Assembly (NCBI RefSeq): GCF_030811655.1
Contig: NZ_JAUSRE010000017.1
Location: 1 to 64,000, forward strand
Length of the DNA: 64,000 nucleotides
Direction of reading: 5' to 3'
Source: Pseudarthrobacter enclensis
GTDB lineage: Bacteria; Actinomycetota; Actinomycetes; Actinomycetales; Micrococcaceae
The notes under the pieces were generated by a model. That model searched no databases. It was not told the DNA's origin and saw nothing but the letters and a program-made list of their open reading frames with translations. Position 1 is the first letter of the stretch; every line of letters starts with the position of its first letter. Positions 43,221 to 51,963 of this stretch are shown piece after piece. The translations under genes and the position numbers were made by a program.

Positions 43221-43325
43221 TTAGCAGTGCCCCTCCAGCCAGGCCACAGCCTCATCCTCATCCAAGAAGTACCTGACGGGGCAATGAGGCCAGTCGAGCC
43301 CGCGAAGGCCCTGGGCGATGACCTT
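43221..43325 (-). pseudogene. STAS/SEC14-like protein remnant, copy 3
   Basis: Reads KVIAQGLRGLDWPHCPVRYF then LDEDEAVAWLEGHC and TAA. It is nearly the same as the end of the 39282 copy, here with an intact C terminus but joined out of frame to the XRE-like fragment just upstream. About 35 codons remain. Confidence 0.65.
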
Positions 43326-43329
43326 GTCT

Positions 43330-43503
43330 TCAGCCTGCCGCCGAGGGGGCGAAGGCTGCCACGTGGGACGCCATACTGTGGAACACCTTCTCCACCTTGT
43401 TCAGCGTAGTATCCGATGGCAAGCGCCCACCCTTTTCAAGGCTTCGCAGTGTCTTGAGGTCGACTTCCGCGTGCTTGGCGAAGGGCAGCTGGGCAAAATC
43501 CAT
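43330..43503 (-). pseudogene. XRE-like helix-turn-helix regulator fragment
   Basis: 57 codons from ATG 43503: HAEVDLKTLRSLEKGGRLPS followed by DTTLNKVEKVF. This is the second helix-turn-helix half of an XRE regulator (A-x-V-D-x-K-T-L-R-x-L-E-x-G). The N-terminal helices are degraded, and the downstream part runs into the STAS-like remnant. Not expected to bind DNA. Confidence 0.55.
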
Positions 43504-43799
43504 GTCAACGCGTTCGTCCCTGTCGAGTCGCCCAATGGTCTTTAGTGCAGGGACACCGGTGACAGGTTCCAGAAGTTGGCCCAGTTACTGGCAAGCAAGG
43601 CTGAAGCAGCACCGGCCTCGTAAACTGAAGCATCCGCTTACGGCGCAGGCCGGGCGACCTCACCGGTGCCCGGCTTTTGTCGTCTCTGATGCAGTGGCCC
43701 CGGACTAGCGCGGCCAGTTAATCCATCGTTCAGCTACCATCGGTCCCCCGCTTCACCAAACTTAATCGGCTCGTCCCGCCTTACGGTGAAGCTGGCTGC
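43504..43799. other. Upstream region of the acid phosphatase gene
   Basis: No supported gene. The first 120 bp continue the degraded XRE-like DNA. The last 60 bp should contain the phosphatase promoter, but I cannot pick out convincing boxes. Confidence 0.35.
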
Positions 43800-45434
43800 A
43801 TGACTGACGACAAAGAGATTTTTAGGTCCGGGTTATCGCGCCGCGGCTTTTTCGGCACCGCGGCAGTAGCGGGCGTAACAGCCGCCTGGGCATCTGCCAC
43901 TCCGGCCTCGGCCGATGACAGGGCAAAGCTACCTTCCTCGGCGGGCGATCCACTGACCACCCCGGTAGTTAACGGGCTACACCTGCAGTTCGGGGCCGAT
44001 GCATCCAGCGAAGTCGTCGTCTCGTGGCACGCCCTGCAGCCGGTCAAGAACGCGCGGGCTATGCTGGGCGAAGCCGACGGAAGCTACGGCCGGACCGAGG
44101 AGGCCGTGGAAACCAGCTACGTTGACGCCAAGTCCGGACAAAAGGTCTACGCCTACCACGCGAAACTGACCGGGCTCGCCCCGTCCCACGATTACGTCTA
44201 TGCGGCGATCCACGAAGGCGCGCAGGCGGAATTCGGCTCTTTCAGGACTGGCCCGCACGGACGCGGAAAGATCACGTTCACCAGCTTCGGCGACCAGGGC
44301 ACCCCCACCCTGGGAAAGAAGGCGACCAGTGCCAATGGTGGACAGCAGTGGGTCAACGACAACCTGGGCTCCCCGGCGGCCGGCGACATGCCGGCCGGGG
44401 TTGAGCGCGTCCAGCCACTCTTCCACCTCTTCAACGGGGACCTCTGCTACGCCAACCTCTCCGAGAACCGCGTCCGGACCTGGACGGACTTCTGGGACAA
44501 CAACTCGCGCAGCGCCCGCCACCGGCCCTGGATGCCCGCAGCCGGGAACCACGAAAACGAACTCGGTAACGGGCCCATCGGATATGCCGCCTACCAGACG
44601 TACTTCTCCGTTCCCCTGCAGCCCGGCCAGACTGACACCACCCGGGGGCTCTGGTACTCATTCACGGCAGGTTCGGTCCGGATCATCAGCCTCGCCAACG
44701 ATGACGTTTGCTACCAGGACGGCGGCAACAGTTACGTCCGGGGCTACTCGCAGGGCGCCCAGAAGGCCTGGCTGGAGAAAGAGCTCAGTGCTGCCCGGTC
44801 GGACCAGAACATCGACTGGGTGGTTGTCTGCATGCACCAGGTTGTTATCAGCACCGCAGGGTCCTTCAACGGCGCTGACCTGGGCATCCGGCAGGAATGG
44901 GTGCCCCTCTTCGATAAGTACGGTGTCGACCTCGTCGTGTGCGGGCACGAGCACCACTACGAACGTTCCCACCCGATCCGCGGCCAGCAGAAGAACGCCA
45001 CCCTGACCCCCATCCCGGCGGACACCCGCAAGGACGTCATCGACACCACCAAGGGCACCGTCCACATGGTTCTGGGCGGCGGCGGAACATCCGTGACATC
45101 GAACCAGTTGTTCACAAACCCTCCTGCATGCCGGGTCATCACCGCCGTAGGCGAACCGGACCCCACCACGCACAAGCGTCCCCCGGTCTATGCCCAGGAA
45201 GACGCTCCCTGGTCAGCCCAGCGCGACGCAGCCAACTCCTACGGCTTCGCGTCCTTCAGCGTTGACCCCGGCACCGAGCCCGGAGGAACAACAAAGATCG
45301 AGGTGACCTACTACAACGTCACCGGCCCCCAGGGTCAGCTAGCATCCTTCGAAACCTTCACGCTCCAGCGGCCCCGTACGGATTCACCACAAAAAGCCGG
45401 AGCGCAGGACAAGAACAAGGGCGACGCGGGGTGA
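43800..45434 (+). CDS. Tat-exported purple acid phosphatase (metallophosphoesterase)
   Basis: 544 residues. The N terminus LSRRGFFGTAAVAGVTAAWA is a twin-arginine signal. A fibronectin-like purple acid phosphatase N domain (about 55-155) precedes the calcineurin-type catalytic domain. All five metal-ligand blocks are present in order: SFGDQG, NGDLCYAN, AAGNHENE, VVVCMHQ and VCGHEHHYER. Such enzymes release phosphate from monoesters outside the cell. Single gene; probably induced on phosphate limitation, but no PhoB/PhoP box is evident. Terminator follows at 45474. Confidence 0.93.
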   Translation: MTDDKEIFRSGLSRRGFFGTAAVAGVTAAWASATPASADDRAKLPSSAGDPLTTPVVNGLHLQFGADASSEVVVSWHALQPVKNARAMLGEADGSYGRTEEAVETSYVDAKSGQKVYAYHAKLTGLAPSHDYVYAAIHEGAQAEFGSFRTGPHGRGKITFTSFGDQGTPTLGKKATSANGGQQWVNDNLGSPAAGDMPAGVERVQPLFHLFNGDLCYANLSENRVRTWTDFWDNNSRSARHRPWMPAAGNHENELGNGPIGYAAYQTYFSVPLQPGQTDTTRGLWYSFTAGSVRIISLANDDVCYQDGGNSYVRGYSQGAQKAWLEKELSAARSDQNIDWVVVCMHQVVISTAGSFNGADLGIRQEWVPLFDKYGVDLVVCGHEHHYERSHPIRGQQKNATLTPIPADTRKDVIDTTKGTVHMVLGGGGTSVTSNQLFTNPPACRVITAVGEPDPTTHKRPPVYAQEDAPWSAQRDAANSYGFASFSVDPGTEPGGTTKIEVTYYNVTGPQGQLASFETFTLQRPRTDSPQKAGAQDKNKGDAG

Positions 45435-45473
45435 GTTCTCCGGCGCCGACAGAATAGGAACACTCGCCGACCC

Positions 45474-45507
45474 AGGCCGGGTAGCCCTCACGGGCGCCCG
45501 GCCTTTC
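45474..45507 (+). terminator. Terminator of the acid phosphatase gene
   Basis: Outer stem AGGCCGGG (45474-45481) with CCCGGCCT (45497-45504), inner stem GCCC/GGGC, then TTTC. Lies 40 bp after the stop. Confidence 0.8.
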
Positions 45508-45765
45508 TCGTTTCCGAGACGGGAGAGCCAGGCGACCGGGGCTCCGCGTCGGCGAACACCGTCTCCGGAGCCAAGATCTTAAGTGCAGGGCACCTCGTCG
45601 ACGGCCCACCACATTAGCACCACATTGATCCCCTGATATTTAACTTGATGCAGTAAGCCCTGGTCACGAGCACGATCCGATCCTTAGCTGCTGAGCACTG
45701 GCCGAGCCAGCGGCCGCTCACCACGGCGCCGCTGTTGCCCAAAGCCGCGGGGCGCCTCAGGTCGC
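45508..45765. other. Intergenic region, nothing supported
   Basis: No gene or repeat. Slightly AT-richer bases at 45600-45660 may hold a promoter but no boxes stand out. Confidence 0.35.
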
Positions 45766-46629
45766 TTAGTTCGTGGTTGGATTGGAGTGGCTGGTGCGCC
45801 AGGTGTGTTGTGGTTCGAAGCCCAGCAGTCGCCGGGCCTTGTCGATGGAGAGCATGGTCTCGTGTTCGCCCAAATCCTTGACCACTTTCACGTTCGGGTA
45901 GACCTCCGCCGCGAGGCTGGCACTGGACCGGTTCATGACCGTGTCCGCGTTGGCGATGATGAAGGCTTCAAACCCCGGTTTGCCGTTCTCCAGTGCCCGG
46001 AGTACGGCCTGCGCGCCGTCCCGGCCGTCGATGTAGGCCCACAGGTTCCATTTGCGCAGCATGGCGTCGTCATCGAACGAAGGGAAGGCGTCGTAGTCTT
46101 CCGGATCCATCACGTTGGAGAACCGCAGCCCAACAATGCTCAGTTCCGGGTCCCAGCGCGTCATCTCGATGGCCATCTGCTCCTCCAGACGTTTCACGAG
46201 GGAATACGTGGTTTCCGGCCGGGGCGGGTACTCCTCGTCCACCGGAATATAGGGCGGGTCGACCTCGAACGGTGTGCCCAGGACAGTCTCACTGGAGGCG
46301 TACACCACCTTCTTGATCCCAGCCCGGCGCGCCGCCTGAAACACGTTGTACGTGGAGAGCATGTTGTTTTCAAACGTCGCGGCGTCCGGCAAGAGTCCCG
46401 GGGCAGGGATCGCGCCCAAATGAACGATGGCGTCGAAGCCCGTGTGCCGGCGGTCCACGCCCAGGAGCGCATCTACGACCTGGCCGTAGTCCCGCAGGTC
46501 CACCACCACCAGACCGGGGTTTCGTTCACCGGTCCGGTCCAGGTTCAGCACCTGGTGGCCCTCTTCCGTAAGGTGCCGCACCACGTGCCGGCCCAGCTTG
46601 CCACTTCCACCCGTCACCGCAATTTTCAT
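45766..46629 (-). CDS. NAD(P)-dependent epimerase/dehydratase family protein
   Basis: 287 residues of the extended SDR family. Rossmann motif VTGGSGKLGRHV at residues 5-16, VVDLRDYGQVVDAL, then FDAIVHLGAIPAP, catalytic region VVYASSETVLGTPF with TTYSLVKRLEEQMA giving Tyr-x-x-x-Lys (Y-S-L-V-K). Related to UDP-glucose 4-epimerases and uronate dehydrogenases; the substrate is probably a sugar or sugar nucleotide. ATG 46629 follows GAGGAGAG. The frame remains open upstream to 47010 but that part has no SDR homology. Confidence 0.9.
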   Translation of the reverse strand: MKIAVTGGSGKLGRHVVRHLTEEGHQVLNLDRTGERNPGLVVVDLRDYGQVVDALLGVDRRHTGFDAIVHLGAIPAPGLLPDAATFENNMLSTYNVFQAARRAGIKKVVYASSETVLGTPFEVDPPYIPVDEEYPPRPETTYSLVKRLEEQMAIEMTRWDPELSIVGLRFSNVMDPEDYDAFPSFDDDAMLRKWNLWAYIDGRDGAQAVLRALENGKPGFEAFIIANADTVMNRSSASLAAEVYPNVKVVKDLGEHETMLSIDKARRLLGFEPQHTWRTSHSNPTTN

Positions 46630-47208
46630 CAGTACTCTCCTCGACATTGTTCGACTGTTCCGAGCCGCACCGGGCTGAGAACCACCGCCGTGGATCCTGG
46701 CCACGCTGATCGGGCCAGGCATCACCAGCCCAAACCTAGACCGCAGGCGGTCGCTGGCGCGTGGCCCTGTCAGTCCTAGGACAACCGGACCTACCACCGC
46801 CAACAGCAACGTGTCGCCCGTGAGGGCATCCTGGACTCCCAGCTTGTTCACAGCCTCCGTGGACACAGCCCCGGCGGACGTCCGCTTGGCCGTCAGGTCG
46901 CCAAAGGAGGATGCGTCGACGCGATCAACAGTCTCTGGCGTCGCGCCCTGGACCGGACAAAAGGAGAGCGACAGATGCCCCCAGATATGTTCCTCTGCCG
47001 CACAGAACACCCAGTCCGATCACATGTTCCTGCCGCTCATGCCGACGAGGAAGCCGCAGAGCAGAAGACCCCGAGGCATGGGGGACGCCTCGGGGTCTTC
47101 CTGGCTTCTCCGACCGGGGGGTGCGGTAGTTGCCCCGAAAAGGCTACTGTTCGTTACTCCCGGGTACAACTTGCATTTATGCAGGGAATACCTGCTTTTG
47201 TACAGATC
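46630..47208. other. Stretch with a hairpin and no confident gene
   Basis: The minus-strand frame continues upstream of the SDR gene for about 120 codons without recognisable homology. The terminator-like hairpin at 47065-47099 is the only structured element. Confidence 0.35.
47065..47099. terminator. Orphan terminator-like hairpin
   Basis: AAGACCCCGAGGC (47065-47077) pairs exactly with GCCTCGGGGTCTT (47087-47099), loop 9 bases, followed by a pyrimidine-rich stretch. It sits between decayed sequences. Confidence 0.65.
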
Positions 47209-47373
47209 TGTACCGCCACCACGCCCTTCGGGCAGCCCTCCCTGAGTGACGTGGTCGCAGGCGTCCGCTACGCCCGGGACCACGATTACCGGCCCGCGGC
47301 CGCGCCTCAGGCGCGCGTCCAGGAGGCGATTGGCAGGCGATTCGATTTCTGGCGGCGCGGACCTGGCACGTAA
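47209..47373 (+). pseudogene. 3' fragment of a second peroxiredoxin-like gene
   Basis: The frame reads CTATTPFGQPSLSDVVAGVR and YARDHDYRPAAAP, matching the end of the peroxiredoxin-like gene at 42595 (TATMPFGRPSLDDVISGVRY). The redox-active part is missing. The tail continues about 25 codons past the family end. Confidence 0.7.
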
Positions 47374-47714
47374 CTGAGCGCTGTGCAGTCTTGAGCCAAT
47401 CTTGTGCTGATCCTGGAGGGCCGTCGGGGGAACAGCTCCTACTGTGGAGATCAAGATCCTGCCGCTGAGGCAGGGCCTTACAAATGGGGAAAGGGGCCGG
47501 TGGCCAGGGGATCCCGGAGATCCGGACGCCGCATCGGACAGCCGCCGGCCCACCCCCCCGGTCCTCGTCCGCCCGTAACGGCCGGATCCTGCCGGAGTGC
47601 CGGCCGATGATAATCCCCGCCTGCGGGCGAATACTTCGCCGTGGTTGCTGCTTCAGGTCCGTGTGCGCGGATTAGAGTGACAAAGACCTGCTACCTACTA
47701 TCAAAGGACCTTAC
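47374..47714. other. Intergenic region upstream of the VOC protein gene
   Basis: No gene supported. The last 50 bp hold a ribosome site (AAAGGACC) for the GTG start at 47715. A short AT-rich piece near 47680-47700 may be a -10 region. Confidence 0.4.
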
Positions 47715-48494
47715 GTGCCTAAGCCAACCATCGCTCCTGGTGATCCCTGCTGGGTAGACCTGACCAGCTCCGACATCGAGACGTCGCGCGCGTTCTATTC
47801 CAGTCTGTTCGGCTGGGCCTACGAAACTGGTGACGAGGAAACCTACGGCGGATACGTGATGGCCTTTGCCAAGGGCGCCCCGGTGGCAGGGATGATGCAG
47901 AATGAGCCCGGCTCCGGCCAGCCCGACGCGTGGACCACGTATCTGCGCGTGGACGATATCCACGCGACCCAGAACGCGGCCGTGGCGGCCGGCGGTCAGA
48001 TCCTGATGCCCGCTATGGAAGTACCGGAGCAGGGCCACATGGCTCTCTTCGCCGACGCCGGCGGTGCCGTTATCGGTGCCTGGCAGTTCGGCGGACACAC
48101 CGGGTTCCAACTGGCAGGTGAACACGGCGCCCCGTTCTGGCACGAACTGCACACCCGGGCGTACGAGCCATCCGTGAAGTTCTATCAGGACGCCTTCGGT
48201 TGGAATACCTCCGTCATGAGCGACACCGAAGAGTTCCGCTACACCACTCTCGGATCCGGAGTCGAATCCCGGGCCGGCATCATGGACGCGTCCTCCTACC
48301 TACCCGAATCGGTGCCTTCAAACTGGCAGATCTACTTCGGGGTGGATGATGCCGACGCCGCGGTCGCCACCGCTGAATCCCTCGGAGGCACCGTCATCCA
48401 CGCCCCGGAAGACACGCCCTTCGGCCGGATGGCAACCCTGACGGACTCCACCGGCGCTGCCTTCAAAATCGCCCAACGACCCACCCAGCCTTAA
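47715..48494 (+). CDS. Tandem VOC (glyoxalase/bleomycin-resistance fold) protein
   Basis: 259 residues made of two VOC modules: about 10-120 (CWVDLTSSDIETSRAFYSSL, then VIGAWQFGG) and 135-255 (FWHELHTRAYEPSVKFYQDA, then ATLTDSTGAAFKIAQ). The layout equals the mycobacterial CFP30B-type proteins. Metal or substrate not known; some members are hydroxylase-like or resistance proteins. GTG 47715 has AAAGGA upstream. Single gene. Confidence 0.9.
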   Translation: MPKPTIAPGDPCWVDLTSSDIETSRAFYSSLFGWAYETGDEETYGGYVMAFAKGAPVAGMMQNEPGSGQPDAWTTYLRVDDIHATQNAAVAAGGQILMPAMEVPEQGHMALFADAGGAVIGAWQFGGHTGFQLAGEHGAPFWHELHTRAYEPSVKFYQDAFGWNTSVMSDTEEFRYTTLGSGVESRAGIMDASSYLPESVPSNWQIYFGVDDADAAVATAESLGGTVIHAPEDTPFGRMATLTDSTGAAFKIAQRPTQP

Positions 48495-49080
48495 ACACAA
48501 CGAGCCCGCCCGGTAGCGTCCCTGCCGGCAGCCTTCCTTGCACCCGACAGGGAGACTGCCGGCCCAGGCCGACCGGATCCCTCCGGCCGGACAGGGTGGT
48601 CGCAGCCTGTGGTGAATCCAGTTCCGCCGCGCCGTTTCCCGCATGGCACCAGCAGCCAGGCGGCCACAGCCCCGGTCAGGGTTGGTGCCTTACCATGACT
48701 TCCGCCCCAACACGCGAAGGCGCTGGCCGTGCTACGCGCCTCCCTCGTGGCGGAGGATGGCGCGGAGTTGGGCGCTGCGGGTGGCGACGCGGCTGGTCCG
48801 GCCGGCGTTGGGATGCCGGTTGTTCTGGTTGGCGTGGATGCCGGCGTCGCCGGCTCCGGCCATCTGATGCGCGGCCTGGCAGGTTCCGTGAGCTGCGTCT
48901 GGCCGTGGCGGTTGTTGAGGGCTGGCATCGGGTACGCGTTCAGGATGGCTTGGGCAGGCCGTCGCCTCCACGCCTGATGTGGGCGACACCCGTCGGCGAC
49001 ATTCCCAGCCAGCGTTCACCCGCGTTTCATGCGTGAATCCAACTGTCGAGTAACGACATTCCGACGAAAGGACGAGAGCC
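48495..49080. other. Stretch with no confident gene
   Basis: Very GC-rich frames are open on both strands (up to about 145 codons) but are low-complexity Arg/Gly/Ala/Pro products without motifs, as expected from composition alone. The end contains the AAAGGA ribosome site of the gene at 49081. Confidence 0.45.
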
Positions 49081-49437
49081 GTGAGTACTGACGAGATGAC
49101 CGAACTGACTGTTGATGGTAGCGCCCTGATGCGTGGCCAGAGCGTGCGCATCCATGCCGGTGGGCGTGACCTCGGAGAACGGGTGGTCGACGACCTGAGG
49201 CAGGACGGGGCCGTTGTATGGATCGCCTTCGGTGAGGCCGAGCCGCGGCGCATGTTTATCGAGGAGGACGCTGCCCGCTACACCGCACAGTACGGGCTGC
49301 AAAGGGAACAAGCCCGTAAGGCCGCGTTCTGTGGATTATCGCGAGTTCCAGCGGAACCAGCGGACGCCTATCGTGGCGCATACGGCGACATAACCGATGC
49401 AGGCCAGGAGTGCGGTGGTGTCCTGACCGCTCCATGA
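49081..49437 (+). CDS. Small conserved protein, twin of the gene at 17680, with an extended tail
   Basis: 118 residues from GTG 49081. Residues about 5-70 match the 71-residue product at 17680 (SALMRGQSVRIHAGGRDLG, VVDDLRQDGAVVWIAFGE, AEPRRMFIEEDAARYTA). The remaining 45 residues have no counterpart, and the final 34 codons are antisense to the end of the ABC-2 permease gene, a 102-bp convergent overlap. The natural stop may have been lost, giving a read-through tail. Ribosome site AAAGGA. Function unknown. Confidence 0.72.
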   Translation: MSTDEMTELTVDGSALMRGQSVRIHAGGRDLGERVVDDLRQDGAVVWIAFGEAEPRRMFIEEDAARYTAQYGLQREQARKAAFCGLSRVPAEPADAYRGAYGDITDAGQECGGVLTAP

Positions 49438-50118
49438 GGAGGCGTTCAGCGTGTCGGCGAAAAGTGTCATGAGCGCTCCGACGGGCGACCAGGCTGCGAT
49501 TGATTTCATCGTGTCACCGAGGATGCCGGTTCCGCCCAGGAGGCCGAGGAGGAGCAGGAGGATCATGAGTACGCGGGTGACCGCGTTGATGGCGCTGGTG
49601 GATTGAACCAGCCCGACGACGGCTTGGCCGATTGCAAGGAACGCAGCGGCACCGAGGACGGAGACCGCAATCACCAAGAGGTACTGGCCCGGGTTGAGTG
49701 ACAGCCCGTAGGCGAGGGCTCCCACGATGACAACAATGACGGAGGCGACCAGGTTTGTGGCCACCTGCACGAGGACCCGGCTGGTCATGATCATCCAGGT
49801 TGGCGCTGGGGTGACCCGGAGTCGTTGCAGCACCCCGACATCGCGGTCATGGGCCAGCGCGAGCGTGTACCCGAACAGGCCGGAGGTGAGCAGTCCCAAA
49901 GTCAGGGCCAGGCCAATGACCAGGCTGGATCCGCCAAGGCGGCTTTGACCCTTGCCGAACGTGTTGGCCACAAGGATCACAACCGGCAGGAGAATGCTCA
50001 GGAAGACCGACGTCTTTCCGTTGAGCAGCACAAGGAAATCAGCGCGAAGCAGCGACCTTAGGGCCAGGCCAAGCGGCGGGCGCGCGGTGTTGACGCCGGT
50101 GTTAGTCACGGATCTCAC
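49336..50118 (-). CDS. ABC-2 type exporter permease
   Basis: 260 residues with six membrane segments in the ABC-2 order (FLSILLPVVILVANTFG, LALTLGLLTSGLFGYTLALA, VASVIVVIVGALAYGLSL, LLVIAVSVLGAAAFLAIGQ and two more). Region LAHDRDVGVLQRLRVTPAP between the second and third segments is typical of drug or lipid exporters. The start overlaps the end of the ATPase gene by 17 bp. Together they form a two-component exporter of the DrrAB/CcmA-like class; substrate unknown. Confidence 0.9.
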   Translation of the reverse strand: MRSVTNTGVNTARPPLGLALRSLLRADFLVLLNGKTSVFLSILLPVVILVANTFGKGQSRLGGSSLVIGLALTLGLLTSGLFGYTLALAHDRDVGVLQRLRVTPAPTWMIMTSRVLVQVATNLVASVIVVIVGALAYGLSLNPGQYLLVIAVSVLGAAAFLAIGQAVVGLVQSTSAINAVTRVLMILLLLLGLLGGTGILGDTMKSIAAWSPVGALMTLFADTLNASSWSGQDTTALLACIGYVAVCATIGVRWFRWNSR

Positions 50119-50893
50119 TTCCTGTCAGTCCGATGAAGACGTCTTCCAGTGTCGGCGCTCCATGGGCGACCGAAAGCACCCTGGGGCCGTCCTTATGTTT
50201 GTTGATTAGCTCCGACGGTCTTCCCTCGGTGAGCAGTTTTCCGTGGTCGATGATCGCCACCCGGTCACAGACTGCCTGGGCCTCCTCCATCGAGTGGGTA
50301 GTGAGGAGGATGCTGTTGCCTTCCGCGCGGAGCTCCTCGATGTGGCGCCATAGTCCTCGGCGTGACTGGGGGTCCAGCCCGGCTGTCGGTTCGTCCAGCA
50401 GCAGCAGGAGCGGGTTGTGGATGGTGGCTATATACAACGCAAGGCGTTGCTGTTGGCCACCCGACAACTGCTTGAACTTCTTGCCCAGTTCGTCGCCAAG
50501 GCCGACAGGGCGCGTGTTCCCGCGAACCTGCTCACGGGAAAGTTTCACACCGTACAGACCGGCATAAAGCCTTGCGATCTCTTGAATGCTCAGTTCGTCC
50601 TGGAAACTGGAAGATTGCAGTTGCACTTTAAGGAGCGCTTTTACCGCCAGAGGCTGCTGTTCGACATCGAGACCGTCTACCAGCAGGGAGCCCGAGGCCG
50701 GCCTGACCAGCCCCTCGATGGCACTCAGAGTACTGGTCTTCCCTGCACCATTCGGACCCAGCAGACCGAATATCTCCCCGCGCTGAATCCGGAAGCTGAC
50801 ACCGTCAACCACCGTGCGGCCCTCATACGCCACTCTTAACTGACTGATTTCCAGAACCGAAGGTGATCCTGGCTCACTAACTTCACTCGTCAT
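50102..50893 (-). CDS. ABC transporter ATP-binding protein (DrrA/CcmA-like)
   Basis: 263 residues. Walker A GLLGPNGAGKTS, Q-loop VQLQSSSFQDELSIQEIARL, signature KQLSGGQQQRLALYIA, Walker B LLLLLDEPTAGLDP and switch His in LLTTHSMEEAQAV. ATG 50893 follows GAGGGG with seven bases between. First gene of the exporter pair with the ABC-2 permease. Such pairs export drugs or lipids, or confer resistance. Confidence 0.92.
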   Translation of the reverse strand: MTSEVSEPGSPSVLEISQLRVAYEGRTVVDGVSFRIQRGEIFGLLGPNGAGKTSTLSAIEGLVRPASGSLLVDGLDVEQQPLAVKALLKVQLQSSSFQDELSIQEIARLYAGLYGVKLSREQVRGNTRPVGLGDELGKKFKQLSGGQQQRLALYIATIHNPLLLLLDEPTAGLDPQSRRGLWRHIEELRAEGNSILLTTHSMEEAQAVCDRVAIIDHGKLLTEGRPSELINKHKDGPRVLSVAHGAPTLEDVFIGLTGSEIRD

Positions 50894-51293
50894 GCTGTGT
50901 CCCCTCAGAACCACGGGAGCAACCCGGACTAGGGGTAGTTCCTTGTGCGAGTCTAGTTCGAGGAGGCCACGAGAAAAGCCAGGCAGTTTCTCAAAAACGT
51001 CTCCACAAATCGGTTCTGAACTATCGGGTGCGGGACAGGTTCGAAGGCGAGTCCTACCTTTCGGTGCAAAACCGACGCAGTTGCCAGAAAGCTTCGTCCT
51101 CCCCTGCTCCGATATGACTCATAACCAGCGTCCCACGGCCGACTACCAGGGACTGCAGGGAAAGAGAGGGGGTAAATGGGGGTGCTTTTGGCGGTGGAAG
51201 TCTTTACTGTGAGGTAACTCCACCAGTGGGGATATCGGGCCACCCAAGTAGTCGCCGGACGAAGATTCCGACGGCAGTAAAGAGAATGCCCTT
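50894..51293. other. Intergenic region with a duplicated leader block
   Basis: Left part has nothing supported. Positions 51216-51293, directly before the small gene at 51294, align with 58569-58647 before its partial copy: both begin AACTCCA-C-CAGTGGGG and end in GGCGGCAGTA or CGGCAGTA followed by the gene. It probably contains a shared promoter. Confidence 0.5.
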
Positions 51294-51494
51294 ATGAACG
51301 ATCCGCGCCAAGCAGCGCTTGAAATGGTCCAGCAAGACAGGGCCAGCATCGAGAACCTGTGGTTGAGATATCTTGCCAACGGCGGCAATGCCGGTCCCCT
51401 AGACTTCGAGGCCTACATTTACGGTCTCCTAGATCCGGACGAGTACGACGCCCTAATCCTCTTTTGGGCGGTAGAGGAAGTATCAGCACGCTAG
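51294..51494 (+). CDS. Small conserved protein with duplicated leader
   Basis: 66 residues, acidic and soluble: MNDPRQAALEMVQQDRASIE, WLRYLANGGNAGPLDFEAYI and LLDPDEYDALILFWAVEE. The Gly/Asn-rich centre followed by helix is regular and looks like a real small protein. No family name known to me. A truncated copy with the same first 15 residues (MDDPRQVALEMVQQD) lies at 58648. Confidence 0.75.
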   Translation: MNDPRQAALEMVQQDRASIENLWLRYLANGGNAGPLDFEAYIYGLLDPDEYDALILFWAVEEVSAR

Positions 51495-51507
51495 CTCGTT
51501 TCTGGCT

Positions 51508-51681
51508 TCACGGAACCCTTGAGCCTTGCTCACGCACATACAGCTCAAGGAAAGCCCGGACTGCCCTATGGTCTGCTCGGGGCGTTGCCCCCCGCCGTGC
51601 GATCGCTTCGAGGATCTGCTGCTTCGTCAGACCCCCTTTACTGTTGGCCGAGATCAACAGTAAGGTGCTGGGGCGCCTCAA
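51508..51681 (-). CDS. Small hypothetical protein
   Basis: 57 codons from TTG 51681 (GGGGAAG seven bases upstream): TLLLISANSKGGLTKQQILE then AIARRGATPRADHRAVRAFL and ELYVREQGSRVP. Helical, basic, with a possible DNA-binding look (GGLTKQQILEAIARRGA). Ends 13 bp from the convergent gene at 51294. Start codon and status uncertain. Confidence 0.45.
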   Translation of the reverse strand: MRRPSTLLLISANSKGGLTKQQILEAIARRGATPRADHRAVRAFLELYVREQGSRVP

Positions 51682-51729
51682 CTGCGCTCTTCCCCGCAGA
51701 GCAGCAACCAGGTTGATTGAGCGGGAAAG

Positions 51730-51963
51730 CTACCGTGGCCTATCCTCACGGATCCTCCAGCCGTCAGCGGGCGTATAGCTTGCGAGGACAGAACGCTCGC
51801 CAAAAACGGGATCCGATCCCGGGGTATGACACAGAACAGCGGAGTTGCACTCCACCCCCCACAACGCATCCTGCGCTTTTCTTAGAGCTTCGCCAAAACT
51901 GGCAGAGTAAATAACCGACCGACCAACAGACCGCTCCGTCACGTATTCCACGAGATAGGGCAT
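51730..51963 (-). CDS. Small hypothetical protein
   Basis: 77 residues: MPYLVEYVTERSVGRSVIYS, ASFGEALRKAQDALWGVECN and SVLASYTPADGWRIREDRPR. The alternation of strand, helix, strand suggests a compact alpha/beta fold. No family recognised. It lies 48 bp upstream of the start of the gene at 51508 on the same strand, so they may be cotranscribed. Confidence 0.6.
   Translation of the reverse strand: MPYLVEYVTERSVGRSVIYSASFGEALRKAQDALWGVECNSAVLCHTPGSDPVFGERSVLASYTPADGWRIREDRPR

Noticed and set aside
46630-47010. N-terminal extension of the SDR gene of about 120 residues
   Set aside because: The Rossmann motif starts five residues after ATG 46629, which has a strong ribosome site; the extension has no conserved residues.
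48491-49036. Long GC-rich frames on both strands
   Set aside because: Arg/Gly/Ala/Pro-rich low-complexity products, no ribosome site, no homology pattern.
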